A stretch of 43,929 nucleotides of DNA from an uncultured Lachnospiraceae bacterium (GTDB taxonomy: Bacteria > Bacillota > Clostridia > Lachnospirales > Lachnospiraceae). Below are positions 35,687 to 43,929 of the stretch, one piece after another. The DNA lies in contig CATBDC010000033.1 of NCBI GenBank assembly GCA_949502235.1, positions 1 through 43,929 on the forward strand, given 5' to 3'. How positions within the stretch are numbered: position 1 is the first letter of the stretch; every line of letters starts with the position of its first letter. Position numbers and translations under genes: made by a program. The notes under the pieces are model-generated. The model had not been told where the DNA came from. It ran no database searches and saw only the letters and a list, made by a program, of their open reading frames with translations.

Positions 35687-37226
35687 AGAATTAATTCGAG
35701 AAACTCAAAAAGGTAAAATTGACTGGATGATCACACTGCTTCCATTGTTTTTTGTTATCGTGCTAAGTATATTATTTTTTATAATACCTGAACAGTCAAA
35801 TAGGGTGTTAAGTCAGATTCGATTTTTCTTTGGAGATACTTTTGGTACATATTATCTTGTGATTGGATTGGGTGTTTTCCTGTTGTCAATTTATATTGCA
35901 GGATCAAAATATGGAAATATTGTGCTTGGAGCGCCGAACGAAAAACCAAAGTATTCTTTTTTTGCATGGGGCTCCATGATGTTTACCTGTGGGTTGGCAG
36001 CAGATATCTTGTTTTATTCATTTTCAGAGTGGGTTCTTTATGCTTCAGACCCACATATTGCAGAAATGGGAAGTATACAGGACTGGGCGAGCGTCTACCC
36101 TCTGTTTCACTGGAGCTTTATCCCTTGGGGCTTTTATTTGGTGTTGGCGGTAGCTTTTGGGTTTATGCTTCATGTTCGTAGGAGAGAACGTCAGAAATAT
36201 TCAGAAGCATGCCGTCCGTTATTGGGAAAACATACAGATGGTGTTTGGGGAAGGGTAATAGATTTATTGGCTGTATTCGCATTGCTGGCAGGAACAGCTA
36301 CCACATTTAGTTTAGCAACACCATTAATGTCAAGCGTTATTAATAACTTGTTTCATGTGGAATTTAATCGTACTTTAGTTACAATTTTAATACTGATTGT
36401 TACATGTTTTATATATACTTATTCGTTATTACATGGATTTAAGGGAATCAGCTTGCTTGCCAAGGCATGTATTTACCTGTTTTTCGGACTGCTGGCTTAC
36501 GTTTTAGTTTTTGGCGGTGAAACAAGATATATTATAGACACAGGGTTTTCCGCGTTTGGAAGAATGATCCAAAACTTTTTTGAACTTTCAACTTATACGG
36601 ATCCGCAGAGAAACACCAGTTTTCCGCAGAATTGGACAATATATTATTGGGCTTACTGGATGGTTTGGTGTATTGCAGCGCCATTTTTTATCGGAAGTAT
36701 TTCCAGAGGAAGAACAGTAAAACAAACGATACTTGGAGGATATATTTTTGGTGTGGGTTCTACCATTGTGAGTTTTGTGATTTTAGGGAATTATTCATTA
36801 GGACGGCAGGTGGAAGGAGTAAATGACTTTCTTGTAAAATATCAAAATACAGGTGATTTGTATGAACTTATTATAGATATTATCCAGACATTACCATGCG
36901 CGCCATTTGTATTAATACTTTTGTTACTCACAATGATAGCATTTTATGCAACATCCTTTGATTCCATTGCTCTGATTGCATCTTGCTATAGCTATCATCG
37001 ATTGAGTGAAGATGAAAGCCCCCATAAGCTTATTCAATTAATGTGGTGTATTTTATTGATTTTGCTTCCGATTGCACTTGTTTTCTCTGAAAGTTCCATG
37101 AGCAACCTGCAGTCAGTAAGTATAATTGCTGCTTTTCCGTTAGGAGCAGTAATTGTACTAATTGTGATGAGTTTTATGAAAGATGCGGGAGAATACTTGG
37201 GAGAAAAAACAAAAAAGGACTCTTAG
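35679..37226 (+). CDS. BCCT-family choline/betaine transporter
   Basis: Secondary transporter (515 residues, about 12 helices). The BCCT tryptophan region reads YYWAYWMVW, then IGSISRGRTVKQ, close to the aromatic box of BetP. The TM3 motif that is GMGIG in the Na+/betaine carrier BetP reads GLAAD here, aligned with GMGID of the proton-coupled choline carrier BetT, so choline uptake by proton symport is likely. AAAGGAGG (35663-35670) is 8 nt from ATG 35679 and only 2 nt from an in-frame ATG at 35673. In pneumococcus the uptake role is held by LicB; here a BCCT protein takes that place. Choline as substrate is inferred from the operon. Confidence 0.85.
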   Translation: MHKELIRETQKGKIDWMITLLPLFFVIVLSILFFIIPEQSNRVLSQIRFFFGDTFGTYYLVIGLGVFLLSIYIAGSKYGNIVLGAPNEKPKYSFFAWGSMMFTCGLAADILFYSFSEWVLYASDPHIAEMGSIQDWASVYPLFHWSFIPWGFYLVLAVAFGFMLHVRRRERQKYSEACRPLLGKHTDGVWGRVIDLLAVFALLAGTATTFSLATPLMSSVINNLFHVEFNRTLVTILILIVTCFIYTYSLLHGFKGISLLAKACIYLFFGLLAYVLVFGGETRYIIDTGFSAFGRMIQNFFELSTYTDPQRNTSFPQNWTIYYWAYWMVWCIAAPFFIGSISRGRTVKQTILGGYIFGVGSTIVSFVILGNYSLGRQVEGVNDFLVKYQNTGDLYELIIDIIQTLPCAPFVLILLLLTMIAFYATSFDSIALIASCYSYHRLSEDESPHKLIQLMWCILLILLPIALVFSESSMSNLQSVSIIAAFPLGAVIVLIVMSFMKDAGEYLGEKTKKDS

Positions 37227-37239
37227 TGGTCCTTTTTTT
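37211..37239 (+). terminator. Intrinsic terminator of the choline operon
   Basis: AAAAAAGGAC (37211-37220) pairs with GTCCTTTTTT; the transporter stop codon lies in the loop (TCTTAGTG). A T run ends the 3' arm. Confidence 0.85.
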
Positions 37240-37262
37240 AATACTAACCTTTATAGGAAATA

Positions 37263-37291
37263 CTGACAAAACATTTGATTCATGGTATGAT
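37263..37291 (+). promoter_or_regulatory. Promoter of the M6 protease gene
   Basis: -35 CTGACA (37263-37268), 17-nt spacer, -10 TATGAT (37286-37291). It is 28 nt ahead of the start codon, which has TGGAGGAC as ribosome site. Confidence 0.6.
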
Positions 37292-37318
37292 ACAATAAAA
37301 TAGTATGGAGGACTAATT

Positions 37319-40300
37319 ATGAAGAGTAAGAACAATCTATTAGTATCATTTTTATTAGTAGTTTCCCTTATATTAAGCCCTTGTTGTTCCGTATGTGCCG
37401 ACTCATCAGGTGATTTGTCAGATGAACAGCTGGAAAAAATTGAGGAAGATGCCTCGGTAGAAGTGCAGGAGAATACTGAGCCAGAAGATTCGTTAGTGCC
37501 AGATGAGGAGAATTTGCTTTCTGTTGAAAATATAGAAGAGAATAATGATATACAAACGCTGGTTCAAGATACAGCTTATCAGGGGAAGGCTGTGGATGAC
37601 AGTGGCAATTTTACCAATGTTGTTGTTTTTGTGGAATTTGCAGATACAGTACATAATCATACGGATTCTATATGGGGTGAGTGTTACCGGAAAAATCCAA
37701 ACTTATTAGGATTATTTCAAGGGGACGATGCACATCCGCGTGCAATGAAAAGATATCTGCAGAATATTTCTTTTGGACAGATGGAAGTCGCAAATATTTT
37801 TCCACAGTATAGTGCAGATGAAAATAAGATTTATCCATATGTTTTGAAAAATAATACAGACTATTATGCTGACGACAGAGTAAATGGGGATACTCATATA
37901 ATACAGGAAGTGACAGAAATTTTAGCTTCTTCAAACCAGATATCTTTGGATATAAATCTTGACAGAAACAGTGATGGGTGTATTGATAACTTAATGATTA
38001 TTGTACCGTGTGAAACCGGTAATAAAAATGAAAAGTTTTATGGACATAAATCAGTTTATAGTGGAACGGAAACTGTAAATTCGAAACAAATAGCCCATTA
38101 TACATTGCTTCCTGAAGGTTCAGTCTATTTAGGATCAGGACAAAGCGGTGTTATGATACATGAGTTTTTGCATACATTGGGGTGTCCGGATTTATATATA
38201 GTTGAGGGCGGTACGACAGGATGTGTTCCTGTAGGAAATTGGGATATTATGGCGACTACTAGTATGTATGTGCAATATCCACTTGCTTATCTTAGAGCAG
38301 AATATTTAAATTGGTTCACTATTCCTATAGTGACAGATTCGAAGCAAAAATATTCTCTTTATGCAGCCTCCACTGCGACTTCAAATACAAAGAATAATCA
38401 GGCAGTAATATTAAAAACCGATTATTCATCATCGGAATTTTTCGTTTTGGAATATAGAAAAAAGGGTGTTCAGGATTCGGCTGATCCAACAAAACAGGAT
38501 TATGATTGCAAGATTCCAGGTTCTGGGCTTGTTATATATCGTGTAAATGTGGGAGTTAAGGAAGGCAATTCTTTTGCACCTCCCTATATGATATATATTT
38601 TTGGACAAAATGATACATCTGATGATAATGGATATGAGAAGGCAGATTACAGCCGTATGCAGACCTCTTTTCTATCATCAGAGAGTGGCAGGACATCATA
38701 TGGCAGCAGCGATAAGAATGATGCTTTGGCTGAAAATGCACTTACATATTCGGACGGAACGAATAGTGGGATTGTAATTAGTAATGTTGGGAGCGCACAG
38801 GGAGACCAGATTTCTTTTGATATCACTTTCACGGATACAGATGAAGCTTCAAAATGGACATTGGAATCAGAAGACACAACTGGACTTTCAATGAGTGTAT
38901 TAGATTCTTGCAGGAACGATAATGGAGATTTGCTATACCTTGCGCAAACGGATTATGCATCAGGATTATCGGCTTTACTGGAATACAGTGATGGAAAGTG
39001 GACTCAGACAGCAGAAGGCCCAAAAGGAAGAGGACATAAGATAGGGATATATGGTGGTGAGATATATGTAGCATACTTAGATACGTCAAATTATGTACGG
39101 TTGGCAAAATGGAACGGAAATGAATGGGTGCAGCTATTTAAGTCAACCGATTGTGCAAATGAGATCGCACTGGAGACAAGCAGCAAGAGTGTTTGCTTTA
39201 CCTACGCTAATCAAAATGGAGATGCAGTATATGCATTTGAATATTCAGAATCAGCAGGAATAAAAAAACTAGGAGACAAGGTGGGAAAATCCACAGGAGG
39301 AGCAGCTAATGCAGTGCTTTGTGTAGAAGGTGAGGATATAGTTATTGGATATCGAGAAGCATTTAATAATAATTACTTATATGTGAAAAAATATGATAGA
39401 AAGACGGATTCATGGAACGCTCTCTTAGACGGAACTATGCAGGGGAACAGTGTGGTTGTTAAACAGAAGGGTTCTTTGGTTTATTTACTGAAAAATGGAA
39501 CAACTTATGGAAATAATGGGAGTTATTTGTATGTATACGATTTAAATTCTACAAATGGCAGTTGGATACAGGTTGGTGCGAATGAAGTGACTACACAGTC
39601 AGTACATGAGGCAGATATATGTTTTAATAGTTCTATCCCTTATATTGCTTATAGCGATGGAAACTCAAAAGCTTATGTGATGGAGTATAAAAATGAGCAA
39701 TGGTCACAACTCGGCATAAGAGTCTCAAATCAGAATATGTCTGGTCTAAAAGTTTATTATGAAAATGAGAAAATATATACTACATTTTTAGATTTGGTTA
39801 CAGGCAGGATAACGGTCCGCTCTTTTGTTGTTAAGGGAGAACAGGAGAATATACCAATCGACTCAGTAATATTAAATAAAGAAAATAGTATTTTAAGTTT
39901 AGGAGAAAGTGAAGTACTGACGGCAGTTGTTATTCCAGCTAATGCAACGGAATTAAAAATATTGACATGGTCAAGCAGTAATTCTTCCGTGGCAGCCGTA
40001 GATTCTAACGGAAAAGTTACGGGTAAAAAAGTAGGAAATGCAGTGATAAGTGTACAAACCTCCAATGGTAAGACGGCATCATGTAATTTCGAAATAGTAA
40101 ATTCTAATTGGAGGAATAATACAATTGGATACTGGTATAGAAATCCGGATGGGTCTTATCCATATAATCAGTGGAAATACATTGATGGCTTTTGGTATTA
40201 TTTTGATCCATCAGGATACAGAGTGACAGGATGGAAGCTTTTAGGAAATACTTGGTATTATATGCAAGATGATGGAAAGATGGTTACTGGGGACAGAACT

Positions 40301-41071
40301 ATCGGAAACAGTGAATATTATTTTGCCACCAGCGGAGCAATGGTGAAAGGATGGCAGCAAAGAGAAAATAACTGGTATTACTATTCGTCTAGCGGGGCAA
40401 TGTTAAAAGAAGCCTGGGAGCTGTTAGGGGGAAACTGGTTTTATTTTGCATGTGACGGAAAGATGGTAACAGGTGAGAAAACCATAGGAGGCCAAAGTTA
40501 CTTCTTTATGGATAGTGGAGCGATGATGAAAGGATGGTTAAAGAGAAATAACATCTGGTATTATTATTTGCCTGGTGGAGCAATGGTAAAAAGCAGTTGG
40601 CAGTTATTAGGAGGAATTTGGTATTACTTTGAAGATGATGGAAAGATGGTAACAGGTGAAGAAAGGATCGGAGGCCAGGATTATTATTTTAATGCTAACG
40701 GAGGAATGGTCAAAGGATGGGTGTGGAGAAATAATAATTGGTATTACTATTTGCCTGGAGGAGCGATGGCAAAGGGTGGATGGCAGCAGTTGGAAGGAGT
40801 TTGGTATTACTTTGAGGATAGTGGAAAGATGGTGACGGGAGAGAAAATTATAGGAGAAAAAGAATACTATTTTAAATCTAATGGAGCAATGGTAAAGGGC
40901 TGGCTTCAAAAAGAAGACAACTGGTACTACTATTTATCAAATGGAGAAATGGTAAAAGGGGAATGGAAATTTCTAGGAGGAGGCTGGTATTACCTGAAAG
41001 AAGATGGTAGAATGGCGGTAAGTGAATGGATAGATAAATATTATGTTGATTCAAATGGCAGAATGGTTTAA
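37319..41071 (+). CDS. Secreted M6-family metalloprotease with Big_2 domain and C-terminal choline-binding-type repeats
   Basis: Exported protein of 1250 residues. A signal peptide (LLVSFLLVVSLILSPCCSVCA) is followed by an acidic linker. The M6 (immune inhibitor A-like) domain carries zinc motif HEFLHTLGCPD (281-291), with the WDIM turn downstream. Residues about 510-845 are WYYF-poor, beta-rich repeats resembling a propeller. About 845-925 is a Big_2 Ig-like domain (SLGESEVLTAVVIPANAT, WSSSNSSVAAVDSNGKVTG). From about 930 to the end there are some 16 units of about 20 residues of the GW...WYYF..G.MV type. These fit choline-binding repeats, and the choline genes lie directly upstream. Clostridial toxin-type glycan repeats are the alternative. 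There is no sortase motif, so attachment would rely on the repeats. Confidence 0.85.
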   Translation: MKSKNNLLVSFLLVVSLILSPCCSVCADSSGDLSDEQLEKIEEDASVEVQENTEPEDSLVPDEENLLSVENIEENNDIQTLVQDTAYQGKAVDDSGNFTNVVVFVEFADTVHNHTDSIWGECYRKNPNLLGLFQGDDAHPRAMKRYLQNISFGQMEVANIFPQYSADENKIYPYVLKNNTDYYADDRVNGDTHIIQEVTEILASSNQISLDINLDRNSDGCIDNLMIIVPCETGNKNEKFYGHKSVYSGTETVNSKQIAHYTLLPEGSVYLGSGQSGVMIHEFLHTLGCPDLYIVEGGTTGCVPVGNWDIMATTSMYVQYPLAYLRAEYLNWFTIPIVTDSKQKYSLYAASTATSNTKNNQAVILKTDYSSSEFFVLEYRKKGVQDSADPTKQDYDCKIPGSGLVIYRVNVGVKEGNSFAPPYMIYIFGQNDTSDDNGYEKADYSRMQTSFLSSESGRTSYGSSDKNDALAENALTYSDGTNSGIVISNVGSAQGDQISFDITFTDTDEASKWTLESEDTTGLSMSVLDSCRNDNGDLLYLAQTDYASGLSALLEYSDGKWTQTAEGPKGRGHKIGIYGGEIYVAYLDTSNYVRLAKWNGNEWVQLFKSTDCANEIALETSSKSVCFTYANQNGDAVYAFEYSESAGIKKLGDKVGKSTGGAANAVLCVEGEDIVIGYREAFNNNYLYVKKYDRKTDSWNALLDGTMQGNSVVVKQKGSLVYLLKNGTTYGNNGSYLYVYDLNSTNGSWIQVGANEVTTQSVHEADICFNSSIPYIAYSDGNSKAYVMEYKNEQWSQLGIRVSNQNMSGLKVYYENEKIYTTFLDLVTGRITVRSFVVKGEQENIPIDSVILNKENSILSLGESEVLTAVVIPANATELKILTWSSSNSSVAAVDSNGKVTGKKVGNAVISVQTSNGKTASCNFEIVNSNWRNNTIGYWYRNPDGSYPYNQWKYIDGFWYYFDPSGYRVTGWKLLGNTWYYMQDDGKMVTGDRTIGNSEYYFATSGAMVKGWQQRENNWYYYSSSGAMLKEAWELLGGNWFYFACDGKMVTGEKTIGGQSYFFMDSGAMMKGWLKRNNIWYYYLPGGAMVKSSWQLLGGIWYYFEDDGKMVTGEERIGGQDYYFNANGGMVKGWVWRNNNWYYYLPGGAMAKGGWQQLEGVWYYFEDSGKMVTGEKIIGEKEYYFKSNGAMVKGWLQKEDNWYYYLSNGEMVKGEWKFLGGGWYYLKEDGRMAVSEWIDKYYVDSNGRMV
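40274..41005 (+). repeat. 183-nt higher-order repeats in the choline-binding region
   Basis: The GGAAAGATGGT landmark recurs at 40274, 40457, 40640 and 40823, exactly 183 nt apart. Each period is three 20-21-residue modules of different type (W.LLGG..WYYF, GE.TIGG..YYF, GW..RNN.WYYY), giving four three-module super-repeats followed by a partial unit. The repeats lie inside the M6 protease gene. Confidence 0.85.
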
Positions 41072-41086
41072 TTGAAAGAAGAAATG

Positions 41087-41116
41087 TTGACAAAGCATAA
41101 AGAAGCAGGGTAAAAT
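41087..41116 (+). promoter_or_regulatory. Promoter of the small ORF-GerMN-amidase operon
   Basis: Perfect -35 TTGACA (41087-41092), 18-nt spacer, -10 TAAAAT (41111-41116). It starts 16 nt after the M6 gene stop; no terminator was seen between the two. Confidence 0.6.
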
Positions 41117-41156
41117 AATCGAAGTGAGATATGAGAAAGGTTGAAAGGATTGCAAA

Positions 41157-41282
41157 ATGGAAGATATAAACAATGAAGATAATAAAAGAATAACAGAAAC
41201 GATCCATAAAAAAATACTACAAGTTGAGATGTTTGGGAAACCCATTATTTTAGTAAATATTGGAGTTAGGGGGAGAATATGA
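41157..41282 (+). CDS. Small hypothetical protein, 41 residues
   Basis: An ORF of 41 codons (MEDINNEDNKRITETIHKKI, then LQVEMFGKPIILVNIGVRGRI) between a good promoter and the GerMN lipoprotein. GAAAGG stands about 9 nt ahead of the ATG. Its stop overlaps the next start as ATGA (41279-41282), typical of translational coupling. It has a charged N-terminal half and a hydrophobic C-terminal end, with no known domain. It could be a real peptide or a leader that sets translation of the lipoprotein. Confidence 0.45.
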   Translation: MEDINNEDNKRITETIHKKILQVEMFGKPIILVNIGVRGRI

Positions 41283-41824
41283 AAAGAGTCCTTATATTTT
41301 TATTTATAGGTACTGTGATAGCATTAGGAGGGTGTGGTAGCCAGGAAGATAGATTGCCGGAAAAGGTTGAGGAAACGATTGAAGATGAAGATGAAGAAGC
41401 AGATAATAATGAAAAGGAAGCAAAATTCATTGAAGAAAATGAGTTGGAACGGCAAAGAAAGGAAATACAAGTATACTATATTGATGAAAATGGAAAGTCT
41501 GCCGGAAAGGAAGTAGAGATTGAAGACGAAAACGATATATGGACAGCATTACAAAGCGCAGGAATATTGACAGAGCAATGTAAACTTTTAAAATTTGAAG
41601 TGAATGAAAGCGAAAAAAAGATTGATTTGGATTTTAATAGGGATCTAGGCGAGTATATCAGAAGAATGGGGACAACAGGAGAGGTTGAGATAATTGGATG
41701 TATAGTAAATACGTATTTGGATGCATATGAGTGTGAGAAAATCAGATTAACAGAAGAAGGTCAGGAATTTTCAACAGGACATGGGGCAGCTGTGTCTGAA
41801 TATATAGGAAGAATAGCCATTTAA
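41279..41824 (+). CDS. GerMN-domain lipoprotein
   Basis: Exported lipoprotein (181 residues). Signal MKRVLIFLFIGTVIALGGC ends in lipobox LGGC; an acidic, probably extended linker (about 25-60) follows. The C-terminal ~110 residues match a GerMN domain: IWTALQSAGILTEQCKLL, then VNESEKKIDLDFNRDLG and CIVNTYLDAYECEKI (parts of one domain). GerMN proteins act in spore germination or envelope complexes, and some sit beside N-acetylmuramoyl-L-alanine amidases. Here it lies 16 nt before such an amidase, so a role in positioning or controlling it is plausible, though not shown. Confidence 0.8.
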   Translation: MKRVLIFLFIGTVIALGGCGSQEDRLPEKVEETIEDEDEEADNNEKEAKFIEENELERQRKEIQVYYIDENGKSAGKEVEIEDENDIWTALQSAGILTEQCKLLKFEVNESEKKIDLDFNRDLGEYIRRMGTTGEVEIIGCIVNTYLDAYECEKIRLTEEGQEFSTGHGAAVSEYIGRIAI

Positions 41825-41840
41825 AGAGGAGGACGTTAAA

Positions 41841-43929
41841 ATGAGAATAAAGAATAAAATCTCAAAAAGTATTGTCGGTATATTATTAGGCGCTATGTTT
41901 ATAATGTCTATTCCGATGCCGGGTGTAAAGGCGGAAGAAGTACAACCAGAGATAGAGGAAAAAGCTGTAAATGCTACTGAAGAGATAGTCAGCAATGAGG
42001 AAGAGGTTATAAATAAGGAGCCAGAGAATTTAGATTCATTGCAGACGGAGGATGTATTACAAAAAGTAGATAGCAGATTGAATTATATTTACATAGAATC
42101 TCCATATCTGAAAGTATCAGAAACCCAAAATGTTGTTATTTCATGGGGAGATGGTTCTGAAGATATATCTGCTATGCGTCTGGTATACCAAAAGAATAAT
42201 GAGGAATATGGAGAATGGGAGTGCAGTGTACAGCAGGAAGAGTTGTTTTTATTTTCATGGGAAATAAAGGAAGAGACTGCAATAGGAACTTATAATGTGA
42301 CTGCAATTAGATTTACACAAAACGGAGAAGAAAGGGAATTTAGATTTGATACATCAGATACAAACGTTGAATTTGAAGTGAGTATGGAGCATGAAGTATA
42401 TCCGTTGGCAGAAATGGAGCAGGCACCGGCTATGTCGGTTATGACTTTGAACGAAAATGGATCAGTAGAGGGGCAAGATAGTATTGAAGAAGCTTTGGAG
42501 GATGTAACAGAGGGTAATCCAGTATCTTTACAATCGGATATAGAATATAGTCGTAATACTAAGGCAGAAGATGATAGTATTGTTGTAGCTTTAGATGCAG
42601 GACATGATCACTTAGATGCAGGTGCAAATTATAATGGGCTGGCAGAGGAAATTTTGACATTAAAGATTGCAAATTACTGTAAAAAGGAATTAGAGGAATA
42701 TGCAGGTGTAAAGGTATATATGACAAGAACCTCTAATCAATGCCCGGTTGGAGTTACAACATATCCACATGCGGGAGCGTGTATTTGGGAACGGGTGAAA
42801 AGAGCAGCAGAAGCAGGAGCAGATATTTTTGTAAGCTTACATTTAAATGCTTCAGTTGCATCATCTGCACATGGAGCAGAAGTTATTATACCAAATACAA
42901 GTTGGAAACCTGAACTGAATTCGGAAGGACAGGCTTTGGCAGAAAAAATTTTAGCCGAGTTATCTACATTGGGATTGGAAAAAAGAGGAATCTATTATAA
43001 AAATGCCACAGATGGAGATACTTATCAGGATGGAAGTATAGGAGATTATTTTGCAGTACAAAATGCTGGTAAAGAATACTCATTGCCAGGTATTATTGTA
43101 GAGCATGCATTTATTTCTAATCAAGGTTCGGTAGATCAGAATTTAGTTACCTCTGAGGCTGGCCTTAAATCGTTGGGAGTGGCTGATGCAAAAGGAATTG
43201 CTACATATCTTGGAGCAAAAAAAGGTTTTTGGGAAAAAGTAGGAGATGGATATAAATTTAACTGTGGAAATAATAATTACCTGAAAGAGCAGTGGTTAAG
43301 AGCCGGCGGGTGGTATTATCTGGATGCAGATGGGTTTAGAGTGAGTGGATGGAGAAATATAGGAGGTTCTAGATATTATTTTAGCGAATCTGGTCGAATG
43401 CTTACCGGATGGAGAGCTGAAGGGGATAAATGGTATTACTTAAATAAAGATGGCAGTATGCAAAAAGGTTGGAAGTACATAGGTCAGTTTTATTACTATT
43501 TTGATGATTCAGGGGAAATGGTAACAGGCTGGCACAATATAGGGATATTCAAATATTATTTCGGACCAAGTGGAAACATGTATATAGGCTGGCAGACGAT
43601 AGACGGTAAAAAGTACTATTTCGGACCGAGTGGAAACATGTATACAGGCCAACAGATAATAGATGGCAAGATATGTAATTTTGGAAATGATGGTGTATTT
43701 CAGGGAGAAAAGGCAGTAGGCTGGCAAAAGGAAGAGGATGTATGGTATTACTATAATGAAGACGGAAGCATGCAGAAAGGCTGGAAATATATAGGCCAGT
43801 TTTATTATTACTTTGATGATGAGGGAAAGATGCTGACGGGCTGGCAGACCGTAGGGATATTTAAATATTATTTCGGACCAAGTGGAAACATGTATATAGG
43901 GTGGCAGACGATAGACGGTAAAAAGTATT
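41841..43929 (+). CDS. N-acetylmuramoyl-L-alanine amidase (Amidase_3) with choline-binding-type repeats, cut by the window end
   Basis: The frame is open from ATG 41841 to the last base (696 codons seen; the 3' end is missing). AGAGGAGG precedes the start. A signal peptide (about 1-34) and an acidic linker lead to an Ig-like region (about 75-185), possibly GBS_Bsp-like. The Amidase_3 zinc hydrolase follows (about 245-455): H255 in LDAGHDH, Glu in LAEEIL, His in SLHLNAS and catalytic E421 in VEHAFISN. It would cut the bond between MurNAc and the stem peptide. From about 465 at least 11 repeats appear (GW..IG..YYYFDDSG.MVT and GWQTIDGKKYYFGPSGNM). The plan parallels pneumococcal LytA, though the domain order differs in detail and toxin-type glycan binding is not excluded. 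Confidence 0.85.
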   Translation, partial: MRIKNKISKSIVGILLGAMFIMSIPMPGVKAEEVQPEIEEKAVNATEEIVSNEEEVINKEPENLDSLQTEDVLQKVDSRLNYIYIESPYLKVSETQNVVISWGDGSEDISAMRLVYQKNNEEYGEWECSVQQEELFLFSWEIKEETAIGTYNVTAIRFTQNGEEREFRFDTSDTNVEFEVSMEHEVYPLAEMEQAPAMSVMTLNENGSVEGQDSIEEALEDVTEGNPVSLQSDIEYSRNTKAEDDSIVVALDAGHDHLDAGANYNGLAEEILTLKIANYCKKELEEYAGVKVYMTRTSNQCPVGVTTYPHAGACIWERVKRAAEAGADIFVSLHLNASVASSAHGAEVIIPNTSWKPELNSEGQALAEKILAELSTLGLEKRGIYYKNATDGDTYQDGSIGDYFAVQNAGKEYSLPGIIVEHAFISNQGSVDQNLVTSEAGLKSLGVADAKGIATYLGAKKGFWEKVGDGYKFNCGNNNYLKEQWLRAGGWYYLDADGFRVSGWRNIGGSRYYFSESGRMLTGWRAEGDKWYYLNKDGSMQKGWKYIGQFYYYFDDSGEMVTGWHNIGIFKYYFGPSGNMYIGWQTIDGKKYYFGPSGNMYTGQQIIDGKICNFGNDGVFQGEKAVGWQKEEDVWYYYNEDGSMQKGWKYIGQFYYYFDDEGKMLTGWQTVGIFKYYFGPSGNMYIGWQTIDGKKY
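43445..43929 (+). repeat. 312-nt tandem duplication in the amidase repeat region
   Basis: AAATATTATTTCGGACC occurs at 43551 and 43863 with near-identical flanks over at least 160 nt. The period (312 nt, 104 residues) covers five modules. A 63-nt sub-repeat (GGAAACATGTATA) lies inside the first unit. Recent expansion by recombination is likely. Confidence 0.75.

Noticed and set aside
40274-41005. Regularly spaced repeats considered as a CRISPR array
   Set aside because: The repeats are in frame, encode wall-binding modules and have similar, not unique, spacers; no cas genes.
43509-43727. 72-codon minus-strand frame in the amidase repeats
   Set aside because: Repetitive antisense translation of the repeat modules.

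Overview
The window looks like a chromosomal segment of a gut-type Clostridia, most likely a Lachnospiraceae. This is inferred from several things: an archaeal-type AspRS with GatCAB behind a T-box, clostridial AAGGAGG ribosome sites, a CUT1 sugar importer with YesL and GH51/GH43 enzymes, and Gram-positive surface proteins. I saw no rRNA, tRNA, transposase, integrase or CRISPR array.

Layout. 1-320 holds a long structured repeat; a second, inverted copy lies at about 21.9-22.2 kb. 374-5473 is an extended -10 promoter, a T-box riboswitch and aspS-gatC-gatA-gatB, the indirect Asn/Gln-tRNA transamidation route. 5499-6911 is a PurF-like protein that keeps the PRPP and Fe-S sites but lacks the glutaminase residues. 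7.0-17.5 kb is an arabinoside locus: an AraC-family regulator, lipoprotein binding protein, two permeases, GH43, two GH51, YesL and a zinc dehydrogenase. Matching two-half-site operators precede the regulator and the transport operon. 17.8-21.9 kb encodes an ABC ATPase and a giant FtsX-type permease with an extracellular coiled-coil hairpin. 22.2-26.7 kb holds ddl and yitT (minus strand), eno and an orphan nucleotidyltransferase. A small XRE regulator and degenerate DNA follow.

27.5-43.9 kb is a cell-surface region. rmlA-B-D-C make dTDP-L-rhamnose, and rmlC is translationally coupled to an MdoB/LtaS/GacH-like phosphoglycerol-transferase homologue with a C-terminal GBS_Bsp-like domain. From about 31 kb the DNA becomes visibly AT-richer. 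Then come a three-domain HTH-LicC-LicA fusion (cytidylyltransferase plus choline kinase), a second LicC-like cytidylyltransferase and a BCCT choline transporter. Next are a secreted M6 metalloprotease ending in about 16 choline-binding-type repeats, a 41-codon ORF, a GerMN lipoprotein and an N-acetylmuramoyl-L-alanine amidase with at least 11 such repeats that runs off the window.

Reading: this region could import choline, activate it to CDP-choline and place phosphocholine on a rhamnose-containing, possibly glycerol-phosphate-bearing wall polymer, with choline-binding hydrolases docking on it, as in pneumococcus. The final transferase (LicD) is not in the window. This is the most interesting system here. 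The PurF-like protein, the two-codon-type T-box and the paired structured repeat are the next best leads.
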